A stretch of 64,000 nucleotides of DNA, taken from NCBI RefSeq assembly GCF_001522545.3, contig NC_031776.1:30966342-31030341 (forward strand). Direction: 5' to 3'. A program made the translations under genes and the position numbers. This document shows, one piece after another, positions 27,601 to 39,600 of this stretch. Numbering within the stretch: position 1 is the first letter of the stretch; each line of letters opens with the position of its first letter. Origin of the DNA: Parus major. Lineage: Eukaryota > Chordata > Aves > Passeriformes > Paridae. Below the pieces are notes generated by a model. It made no database searches. It had not been told where the DNA came from and saw only the letters and a list, made by a program, of their open reading frames with translations.

Positions 27601-30600
27601 TGGACACTTCCAGGGATGGGGCAGCCACAGCTTCTCTGGGCAAGCTGTGCCAGTGCCTCCCCACCCTCTGGTCCTCACAACACAAATTGTGCTCGAGTCT
27701 TTGAGGAGTGCATGGGATACAAATGGCCTGAGTAGCAAAAGCAGACTTACATTCTCTTGAATACTGAGCCAGACAGGGATTAGAAATAGCAAACATTAAA
27801 AAGCAAGTTAAACTTGCTTCCTTTTAACCGTGGCGCCCATAGAAAAGAGAGTTACTTTTAAACTTAGTATTTAGTTATGAAAAAGCAGTTGTTTAACACT
27901 AAAATGGCATTAGCACAGTTATCATTTTCAGGGATGGCATTGCCTCTGGGTAGAAATGGGAAAAAATTAATTTCTAGGCAGTACAAAAATATATTTCACT
28001 GCGAAATGTCAGTTTGCAGCTGACGAATGAAGCTTTTAAAAATATATTCTAGAAAATGAGTTTTTCACACTATTTCCAAGCTTTACCAAAAAAAAAAAAA
28101 AAAGTTGGGGAAGTTGGGGGGGGTTTTTGGTTTTTTTTTTTTTTTTCCTTTTTTTTATCTACATATGTATTTCTCTGAGGGGACTGCTTTCCACACAGGA
28201 GTGGGACTGGTGTTGTTCCTGGTGGTCAGCTGGTAGCTCTCTAAAATCCCAGGCTTTGGATCTCCAGCTCACCATTCAGGTGCACGTGTAATTTTTGGTA
28301 CCCATCTTGGAATCCAACACTTCAAAATTTAAGGCTGGTTTGAATTCCAGTCTGTGAGACTCCTGTAGCTTTTGCATGTGTGCTAATACACTGCTGGAGA
28401 GAATTCTTGTTCTCAATCCTTCAGACTTGATGGAAACACAAGGCATTGTTTTATTGTGGGAGTATTTTCCTTCACACTCTTACTTCAGCTTTGAGGGCTA
28501 AAGCAGAAAAACATAAAGGTGATTTTGAACATGAATTTGTTTCCAGGGTGCAAGCTGTAGTCTGATGCACAATTTAGTGAAAATTCCTGGGTGTCATTAT
28601 TATAGAGGTTCCTTAAATCCTTGTGGTTTTTCCAGTTTCTTGAAGTTTGCTCACATCTATGGGGAAGTCCCCTTTCCACATCTTCTGCTGCTAATCCTGG
28701 ACATTGAGTTGATGATTTGCATTTCTTCAGTGGAATGTAACATCAAAACAGCTTCTTTCAATTCTATGCAAATACTCAGAAATTTAACAAAATCAGTGTT
28801 GTTTTCTGAAATGTAAATCACCAAAGGTTCAGACATATTTAGTCGTGTTACACATGTCCCTAAGGAACTGAAATGCTAATGATAGTCAGCACTTTGTCCC
28901 TGAATTACTCATTGCTGAATTGGCTTGATTTTGGATGATTTGGGCTCAGTTATTTTTCCTTCTTGTGTCACCTTAAACTGGGATTAGTCTTTTAATGACT
29001 TGTTGGAAAAGACATAAATGCCAGTGTATGAGAAGAATCAAATACAGTGCACATGACTGAAGTCAGACAAGTGGCCATGTGTTGCCTGATGTGTGAAATG
29101 TGTTGCAATGTCACCAGGGCTGTGGGTACCTAACGCCCAACATTTGAAACAACCACACCCAAAGCCACCTGGCTCCTACTCCATTTCACTAACCAGGCAG
29201 GCTCTCATCTTGCACACCTCAGATTCTGTAACCCCTTCAAAGGGATTCTGTCATGTTGCTGTCACATGCTAAACAAAAAATAGGAGTTGAGAAAGTCACT
29301 TTCCCTATTGGAGCTGTTGTTTCACATCAAATTCCCAAAGGGATCTGTGGCACTACAAGTTCACTACCTGCCTTCATACTGCCTAATAAATTTAAAGATG
29401 CACTTGCTTTCACCACATATTACACTGGATTTTTTTTTGTTTGTGTATTCTTTTCTCTTGGAGTGTCTAAAACACTTAAGAGCAGCGCTGTACCATGGAT
29501 AGAAGTACACTGAGCAGTGTGTTCACTTTGTGTGCAAAGTTGTTTTAGCTTCCCTGTGGATGGGCTGCATCTGCCCTTTGGCAGAGTCCAAAATGAAGAT
29601 TATCCCAAGAACATACTCTTCAGTTCCAGCTTTATTCAACTCCCACTGTGACTCTTTGAAAGCATAAAGGTCTTTCTGAAATTTTGGATGTGGAGAGCTG
29701 CTGGCAGAGTGTGCTTTGATTCAATTTGGAAGTTGCTCAGACTACTCCAGTGCTACAGATGTTTGCCAGGTTCTTAAAACTCTGCTTGAAGGACTTGCTC
29801 TGTAATAGAGTCGAGTGCTGCAATCTTGCCTTGCATTCAGTTTCAGTGTGTGAGAGGAAGAGTCACTGGAACAGATACCTGCAAAGCTTCTATGAAGCAA
29901 GTACTCTTCAAATTTATTAGGCTTGTTTGGGTTTGTTTTTCTCATCCTAAACCTAGCCATTTACACCTCAGAGCAGTTCAAACACCAGCTTTTCTATAGT
30001 ATCTGGAATCATGTAGCACTTAAATTTTGAACTTTTAAACTGCTGTGCAACTTAAGGAGCTGGCAGCTTAAACTCCAGGCAGTGCTGTGACAAATGTGAT
30101 TCCAAACCACATAGGGAACACTTGACTTCTCAGGTGGACATGGTTTCCTGAGCAAGATCAAAGACTATCTAATGGGCTTGATTTGCATTGAATTCAGTAC
30201 CAGGAACAGGAGGCACAGCTGGTCTCATTCAAAAATATGACAGTACAAAGATAAATATAGTGTGTTCTGAATAATAGCTTAGCATTTATATCACTCATCC
30301 AAAAAATGGTCTGTGTTCAAATCTGCCGTTGCTGCTTCCCAACAGTCGTCTTTAACTGCTAATCTGTCTGGTATCACATCCTTCCTATTAAATCATTACA
30401 TGACAGTACATCAGTAGGTTGCTGTGGAGAGAATAAGCTGGAGAAGGAGCTGATGGTAACCCAGTGAGAGGAAGGCAGTGCTGGAAATGGGGAGGAGGAG
30501 TCCTGGTTCAGAGGAAGCTTTAGTGTTTTGTCTTAAATGATCAAATGAACAAGTTAAAGAGCAGGATCCAAATGCACATCACTGCCTTCCTTTACCTTGC

Positions 30601-33600
30601 TCAAAATTAGGGCTTGTTGGATGTAGATCTTCTGTACCTAAACAAATAAAAAGCTGAAGTATTTATATATTTCTGATGGAGTTTTCATCTAGACCCACTT
30701 TAGTGATATGATAATCCTTTCTGCCATAGTTGCTAAAGATCAATAAGGAAAAATGAGAGCCAGACCAACTGCAGGCACTGATATTACTTTGAATCTATTC
30801 CTTAAGTGTTTATTTGTGATGAGAATTATTGTAATTTATTTTTAGATTAGAGGGAATATTTCTAAAGGCACAAAAGAACTGTATTTGTTTTTCAGTCAGT
30901 GAAGCATGCAGTGAGCTGTCCTTGACAGCCCTGAAAAATCTGCAATTCCTTTAGGATGCCTTGTGGTGCAATGTGAAATACATGAAGTCAGAAAAGGGGC
31001 ACGTACAGTAGTCCTTGAAATGTCATATCTTAATTTAGATCAGTTGTAATGCTAAGAATAATGCAAAATTTGTACTATTAAAACAAAGGAAAAAAACACA
31101 GAGAGTTTGTGACTGCGTGATTTTTAATACGGAGCTTGCAAATCTTTTCTGCCACAACTTTATGGTTGTAAAAGTTAGAATTGATAATTGCTCCAATTTC
31201 TGATGTGGTTCCAGAGTTGAAGGCCACTGAAGAGTCAGATGTTTTCAAAGGAGGTTGATAAGTCACTGCTTTCAAATGTTGTATTAAACACATTGGATAG
31301 GTTAAGTCATAGCATTCAGAAAGCTTTTTTATAATTTGTCTGGGGAACCCAAGGTTGATACATTTCTTCTCTTTAATGAGGTTAGGATGGCTATTCATTT
31401 ATTTTCATGTGATTTGCCTCCTAGGCAATCATATGGTGTGATCTTAAGCCTTTAATCTGTAATGCTCCAGGCTTCGGCAGCGTGATTAAGCTAAAATTGT
31501 GTTTTGACAAGACTGTGATTGGAGGAACCATAAGAGAAACTCTGACTTTCAATTCTCTGAGAGTTATGAACTTAATCAGTAGTGATGGGGTGTCTCAGCC
31601 AGCTGATAAATTTTTACATTTGCCCCTTTTCACAGTACAGTCATATTTCAGTTTTCATGGGTTGCCTCCAACACTGAGATTCCTCCTTCCCCAGAGCAAG
31701 TGGTCTCATTTCTTATGGTACATAAATAACAAGAATTCTACACAACAGGCAAGATCCCTGGGGACAGCTCAGGAGCTCTCAGTGACTCACATCCATTTGC
31801 TATTTCTTCACTGACTACTCCCTGTTGTACTTTATTTTCTAGTGGACAGTAGCAGAAGTATTGCATTTGCATTGATCATGTTTCTCTAAGAATCACAGCT
31901 GTTTATGCTTGTGAATATTGTTACTTATAATTACTTTTCTTATAGCCTTCAAACATGGTGGCTTTGAGTCTATGATATTCTTAATTTTTTGGCCTGCAAG
32001 GTAGAACTTTTTTTACCTGCTACAAGGTAGAACTTTGTTCCTTTGATTTAGCAGGCTTTGTCTTTTTATAAAGATATTCTAGGGAGATGGTAATGTTCCA
32101 AAATACATATTTTTGTAAGGTCTAGAAGCATAAAAAACTTCTTGAAAACAGTTCAGAACTGCTCAGAGAAATTGTATTTTGAGCATTTAACAGCTAACCT
32201 CTGCCTTGATCTTGTGCTTTCATTATTATGATTGAATATCTAAATGAGACTTTTGGTTGCAAATTTGCTGGGTTAAAAGAGCATTGAATTGCAAAAAGTA
32301 GTCTTAAGCTTTTCCTGAAAAAAAAAAAAATAGTTTTATTTTGAAATGATCACCTTATTATCAGCTGATGCCTTTTTAAGCCATCAGGTTAACATAAAGT
32401 TATAATATAAAGGCAGTGAGTGGTGGCTTTGGTCAAGAAGCTAAAAATAAAGTTACATTATTTCTTTTGCTGTGATTGTTCTACAGGTTGAAAATTGGTG
32501 TCCTCGTTTACCTTGGAGAGCAAAAAATCCTAATGAAGAAACTGATCAGAAAACAGTGGTAAGAAAAACCATGTCCTTAATAAGGACAAACATGAGCAAT
32601 AATTCAGTAATTGTGATTCATGCAAAATATCCTGGAATCCTGTGCCACATAAATGCTAAAAAGATTCAAATTTACAATTTTTACTCCTCCAATCTTCAAA
32701 GCTGAAAGGAATCCCCCTTGACATGTGTAGCTCATACATCCAGTCATTGTATTATGCTCTTGCTGGTAGATTTTAATTAAACACATTTTTTGTGTTTAAA
32801 TTTATGAAATACTGGACACAGATACTGAAAAAAATTAAAAGCCACAGATTGCTCATCAGTGTTAAATATATGTGAAAATGTCCATTTTTATTGTCCAAAA
32901 AATCTGTTCCTTTTTTTTACAAAACTGCCTTAATGGAAAAGGTTTATATCCATTTCAGGTTTGTAGTAACATTTTGATTACTCCTGATTTTTTCCCATTA
33001 AATACTATACAGCACACAGAGTTGTATCTAAATTGTTACAGCCTAATTATGTAGCAATTAGGTGTTTTAAGATAATTTAAGATAATTGCTGGGCTGCATA
33101 TGAACACTACTTACATAATATATATATAGGCTGTTTCATTTTGTATAACCAATTGATCTTAGAAAAGTCTAGCTTTAAAATGAGTATTTCCTTTAAAATT
33201 TATGTCCTAGTAATGTTTCTTCCTCTCTGGTATAACTGGAGACTTCCTTGTGTTTGGAAGATTCATGATATACATAAATCTTGAGCCTACTGTTCTGTAT
33301 TATGATTTAGATATACTTTTACCTCATTTTGAAGCACATGAACAAAACCAGATCTTGTATCTCAGAAATAAATGCATGGTGAAACATTTGAAATGTACCA
33401 AGTACTACTGATAAAAATAACAGCAATTTATGTAGCTTAGAAGTATCTGTTTAAGTATATCTTTAATATTTGAACTAAAATCTTAATGTTCTAGGAGTGT
33501 ATCTTTTTTTCTCTATTTCTTTTTTCAAAAAGAGGAATATAAGGCACAGAGCTCACATTTTAGCAGTTTTTTAGCTTCTGGAAAGTATGCTGAAGAATTA

Positions 33601-36600
33601 CTAATGTTTGGGGTGTTTCTTAATGCTTTTCTTGAAGGCTGAAATTCGTATCAACTTTGATAATCTCTACAAAATGATGTCAAGGCATGAGGAGTTCCGG
33701 TGGATGATGTTGCGCATCAGACGAATGGCCGATACCTGGATTGAAGCAATTAAATCACTTGCAGAAAAACAAAATCTGGAGAAAAGAAAACGAAAAAAGG
33801 TAAACAGGAACACTTTTATTCCTTTCACTTGCTGTAATATGGGCTCTTTCAAGCTGCTTCTTCCAGGTGTAGCTTCAGAGTGGAGATAGAAAATATGTCT
33901 AAAAGGCTTGTGTTTATACTCTTTTTCAAGAAGTATTTTGCTGTTTGAAATCCTCTGGCAATGGGTGTTTGCTTTACAGACAGTTTTATGTGTTTTGCAT
34001 GAGTCAGTCATGGAGTAAGTTTTCTGACCTCTGTAGTTCTGGGTAAAATAGAGACTATGTAGACTAAATAGAAACTATGTTCTAAAGGGAGAAATTGTGA
34101 ATTTACTGCAAACTGATGACACTGGAGTGTTTTATGTAGTCATGGGAAACAACAATTGCACATCTTTGCTGTCCAAAATTGTGGCTCTAAATGGTGTACC
34201 TTGGGTTTGGATCTGAGTAGACTTAAAGTTGACCAAAACTTTGCATTGGATCAGTTTAGACGTCCTGTAATGAGTTCAATTTTGAAGCCATGAGATACTT
34301 GAAGTGAAAAGGCGTACTTAATTTGATTTAATTATTTTTTTTTTTTTAATTACCTCTACTGTTTAAGATAAAGCCAAAAGTTGCAAACACAACAACAGGT
34401 TTTCTTTCCTGCCTTGTTATTCCTGGAACAAGTCCTGAGTGGCAGCAGCCCCATGTATGTTCATATTTCTACCTTCTCTTAAGCCTGGCTGGCTCAGCTC
34501 TTTGCTGGAAATTCTCAGTCCAGTATCTCCACACAAATAATTTAATTTTGTAATGGATGAAAATCCATTACAAAATTAAATTATTTGTGTGGAGATATTG
34601 TCTTGTTTTCATTGACTTTTGGTTGCTTTTTGGTTTTTTTTCTGGCCGTAGTTGGAATTTAATAGAAAGAAAAACTGCTGTAATGTATAACAGTCACATG
34701 TTTAATGTCGATAACTCAAACATGACTTTCCTTTCCAGATCCTTGTTCATTTGGGGCTTTTGACAAAAGAATCTGGATTCAAGATTGCAGAAAATGCGTT
34801 TAGCGGTGGCCCACTTGGTGAATTAGTCCAGTGGAGTGATTTAATTACATCTCTCTACTTACTGGGCCATGACATCAGGATTTCAGCTTCACTGGCAGAG
34901 CTCAAGGAGTAAGGAGATTACTTTCACTTTTGAAACTGGAATTAAAAAAAAAATTGTAAACTCTTGAAGCTTCTATTAACAGTATATAATTTCTTGAAGC
35001 ATAAAATGAAAGTGATAATTCACTAAACAGACAATAAGATTATTTTCATGAGCTAAGTATATGTGCCATGGAAAGGATAATGTGTTTTCATTGTAGCTTC
35101 AGGCTCCTGGGACTTCATAAATGAATGTTGTAAAATTCCAGCTAAGCAGCTTAGTCTTTAACATTCCAGGTGCTTTAACCAGCTGCAATGGGAAATGTTA
35201 CAGAGTAGCCTAATTCTGTGTCCTCTGTTTCAGTTTCTGCTGTTCTTCGCTCAGTATCTCATTTTAAGATAAAGGTTTAGGTTCTTTAAACATGTTACTT
35301 TTGATGTAGTTAATTGCTTCTGTTAGGTCAAATTGCTCCTTGTTCTTCATTGTCCTGCTTTTGCCAGCTAGTTCAGCACCAGACATAAAACATCTGTTTG
35401 AAGCTTGAGCACATGTGCTTTTTCTTCTGCTTTCCTTTTTTAATTACATGACAGTATTGTTTTATAGAGAGCTCTTCTACTATAAAGCTGTCAGTAGAAG
35501 TCAGAAATTATTTTGAATGATTTCAAAGCACACTTTTTTAAGCATTTCAAACATATTATTCTTTTACTTAAACTAGATGAGATTTTTAATGAAAAGTAGT
35601 GCTTTACATTTAATAAATGTTGAGCATCACTAGCATTTCAGTGTTCTCACATGGTTCATGATTTCAAAGCGGAGTAAAAGAGTAAAACTTCCTTGGAAAC
35701 TGGGATTATTTGATTAAATAGTATTACAGCAACAATTCAAGGTATTTGGAAAGTAATGCTTATTCATATTGCTTCTTTTTTTGTTTAGGATTATGAAGAA
35801 GGTTGTAGGTAACAGATCTGGCTGCCCAACCCAGGGAGATAAAATTGTAGAACTCATTTACATTGATATTGTGGGACTGACTCAGTTTAAGAAAACCCTT
35901 GGTCCATCATGGGTTCATTACCAGTAAGTATAACACTCACTTGCCCTCTAAACTGCTTGGTTAAGGAGCTTTTGTTGAATAACACATGTCAAAATACTGA
36001 AATAAGTCTATTCACATGAATTTCTTGAAAGGTGAACATGCACTTTTCTGATGTCTTTAACTATTAGGATTAAAGGGGCTATTACTTGTTCTTTGCATGC
36101 CATCATTATCCCCCCTCAGCAAGCTTGAGATTGTTGGATTCAAGTGGTTTTAATCTTAAAAATTATCCTCTTGATAAATCATCATCATGTGGGATGTTTA
36201 CTCACACTTCCCCCTCCCCATTTTTTCTGTGAATTAGTAGATGATCTGAGAGATTACTGCATTTTGTTGTTCAGTTGGAATAGCAGAGGCAAATTTTGCT
36301 TGTTGATGTTTGTAACCACCCTGGATCAATGATTGTGGTGATTTATCTGTTCTAGTTGTATTGCTTAACAACTGCTGTGCAATTTTCTGTTCCATTCCTT
36401 AAGATACTGGGCAGAGAGTTGTCTTCAGGGGCAGGTCTGAAGAGTAGACTGCAGTTATTGTTGCTTTTGTAATCTATAAACATCTTTCCATTAGAAATGG
36501 AAGATGAGGGTCACAAGAAATAACTTTGTGCACCTTTCTTAGCATCTGCAGTTTTAGAACCTCTTTTCTTTTGTCCATAGCTTTAAATCATTAAACCTCC

Positions 36601-39600
36601 CACGTGTTATACAAATACATATCAGCATGAAATAAACTCAAATCTAAATTATTGACGGATTTTTCTATACCTGCTCGAATTAGCTGTGATTCATGATCCA
36701 TAAATTCCAGCAAATCCTACTTGGAGGAAGGTATTGGAAGGTGTTCACGGCAGAGAAATGGTTTTCTTTCAGCCTCAGGATTTTCTAGAGCATTGGATCT
36801 TCACAGTGTAAATTTAAATGAATGTACTGTGGCAAACATTGCAGATTAGATTACTCTTAATCTCTTTTTTGAAGCAGGGGAGTAAACAGATATTCTGGTT
36901 TTTAGGAGCCTGCTAATAAAGATAATCCCATTTTCCACCGAGCAACAGTTGCTTGTCTGTCTGCCAGATGTAATTGTCACAAGGAGATCACATGCAGCAC
37001 TGTGGTCAGGATATGAAACCCTCCTTATAAAGTTTAAATGTTTCTTCCTGTCTGCTTGCAATTACCTATCTGGTATATCCTGTAACAAAGCTATGTAAAT
37101 ATATATTGAGATTATAGACTAGCTAGTCAATTTTTCCTTCTTCGTAGAATCATTACATCTTGAATTATCAATCTGTTTTTCATTGATTACTATTTCGTTG
37201 TAATGGCTGGTGTTTTCTTGTTTAGGAGAGCAGAATTACATTTAATTCCAAATACCTTAGTACTGCAGAATTTTTTTGAGGCTTTTTGTGGAGAAAAAGA
37301 TATCTTAATGCCTGTCTCCTACAGTGCTGGATTTCATGGACTGGAAGGGGGGTCTCATCTAGTCCATAGCCTGACTGAAAAATAGATAATGGTGCATTTG
37401 TCCTCCATGAGAGATTTTTGCCTCATCTTTTACTGAAGACTGATAAAGATGCCCCAGCATGTTGCTTTGTATAGTTAAGCTTTTCTTTAAAGTGTTTTTC
37501 TTGGCCTGGTTTCTTGCTAACTGCCCATTACTGCTTATTCTAAGAAGGTTCTAGAGAATAAATTACTTCTTTCTCTTCTCTGCCAGCCCCTAGGATGTCT
37601 TCTATACTGTTTTTCCTTCAATTTGCTTTTCTAAAATACATACATTTAGAAGTTTGAATCATTGCTTACATTTCATATTTTGTTTACCTTTCATGAAACT
37701 CATTGCATTTATTGTAAATCTAATTACATTATGCTTTTTTCAAGTTCAGTGTACAAAAGAGGATCCAGAGTCTAGCAGAGACTACAGACTTTATTAAAGC
37801 AGGAGAGCTAATTCATAGCTTTGTGCATGCTGTCTCCTATTTCAGGATCCTCTTCCAATCATTGTTTTTTCTCCCAGCATCATGAGTTATCTTATAAATT
37901 TTGTCATTAAAATGTTTTGTAGTTAAAGCCACTAAGTGTGTTAGAACAGCACAGGCATCCGTTTCTGTTTGATTCCAGTTAAATAAACATTATCCCAAAT
38001 AAAGCTGGTTTTTATCCCTTGTTCTTGACAAACTTGGCTTTTTTTCTCAGTTGTATTTAATGCCAGTAAGAATAATTGTTTGTCTCAGAAGAAAGTGTTT
38101 TTCAGTAGATGTATGCGGGTCAGCTCAGTCCGGTTTATACACACCAGACTCGGATAAAAATGAATTAAAATGTTTTTATTCACTTCAGATGAGAATAGAG
38201 TGGCAGAATAAAGCTCTGCCTTCAGATCAGTCGCCTGGTAAGAGTGCTTTATGTAATCTCTCTGGGTGAACTTGAGCCCTGAGGAAATTTTTGGTAGTTG
38301 CAAATCAGGTTTCTGGAACTGCAAGCTCAAAAGAATGACCCTGCTGCTTTGGGAGTGAATATTTCTGAAAGACTTCTGTACAGCTGAGAGCACCAGTGAC
38401 TTTTGGTAGTATGTGCTTTATCTGGGAGATAATTGGAGCTGCAAATAGCAAGAACACAGCAAAAGACATCTCATTTTGTAGTGCACTCTATTTCCAAGCA
38501 GAACAATGACAATGCCTGGACGTGCTGGATTTCTCAGTTCTGAGGTGTGGATGTTTGAATGCAGTTTGTGTGCAATGAATCAATATACAAATTAATAGCT
38601 TAATATAGTTTGAGATGTGCAGTCTTTCTTAGCACCCTCATCCTCCACTCAGCACATAAAAATCTGGTATTTTCATTTTTCCACAGTCTGTCTCTAGCAA
38701 TGACTCATTCCCATATGCCAACAATCCAACTGGCTTATTTTTCTTGAAATAAATTAACGTGACAGCTATCCTGAGAAAGTTCCTGCTTTGTATGTGCCCT
38801 CTAGAATACATCATTTTTAAGAGGGTTATTTTTTGTCCTAAGATTTAAAATGTGAGTACTGAGTGGCCTGATGAAGTGGGAGAAGGGTACAAAAATGTGT
38901 GTATAAATTCTTCCACTAGGTCAGCTCTGTTAAGACTGTGCTTCTGCCCAATACTTAAGGGGAAAAAAAGCTCCCTTTAAATAATCCTGGGTTACTTTTG
39001 TCTGATTTTGTTTTTTTATAAGCCCTAAAATTGTTACTTCTAATGTGCTAGACAAAAAGGACTAATGGATGTTTCTAAAGCAATTTACCAGTCCTCTACC
39101 TCTACCTACCAGTCCTCTTTTTAATTAGGCAGAGAATAAACTTAGTCTGACACCAATTTCAGGGCATGCTGCAATTCTCTGCAGCTTCACTGCTACAGCT
39201 AGGTGACATTTTAGGAAGCAATAGTGAAAATGGGAAAACTGAAATTAAAATTAGCATTTTAATTTAAAATGTATCCCTGAGTTATTAAAAAAAAATAAAA
39301 CCCCAGTTTTGTTATTTTTAAAATTAATTATTTCACTTTAGAAACACTAATGTATTGTATACAAAAATTTTAAAAAATGAAAGGCATCTAAATTATTAAG
39401 TGAAACAAATGGAGAATATGGTACTAGGGTAGACAATCAATACATTCCTACATATATTAAAATATCAGTTGAGCAGAACTGGTATTAACTACATTAATTT
39501 CTAAATTTTAAATCTTTACCAGCTCTTTTCTGCTGCATTTCAGGGGCAAGTTTCACCACTTGAAGCTTTTCTCTCTCATACCATTCCTGCACAGACTTGC

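Larger units (their letters stand above)
24582..32486 (+). other. MGAT5 intron (7,905 bp) between coding exons 4 and 5
   Basis: Holds a 15-bp spaced direct repeat at 25200-25242, a minus-strand CR1 at about 27480-27695, an A16/G-rich/T16 homopolymer block at 28088-28156, a 14-bp direct repeat at 31997-32036 and an A13 run near 32320. The stretch 27120-27480 before the CR1 is GC-richer, with frames on both strands that resemble no known protein. No additional exon is supported. Confidence 0.88.

Noticed and set aside
27205..27796. Several overlapping frames on both strands of 70-105 codons
   Set aside because: Most of this region is the antisense CR1 copy and adjacent GC-richer DNA. Multiple simultaneous open frames reflect composition, and none encodes a CR1 reverse transcriptase segment.
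31078..31398. Antisense 106-codon frame
   Set aside because: Unrelated to known proteins and within the length expected by chance in AT-rich DNA.
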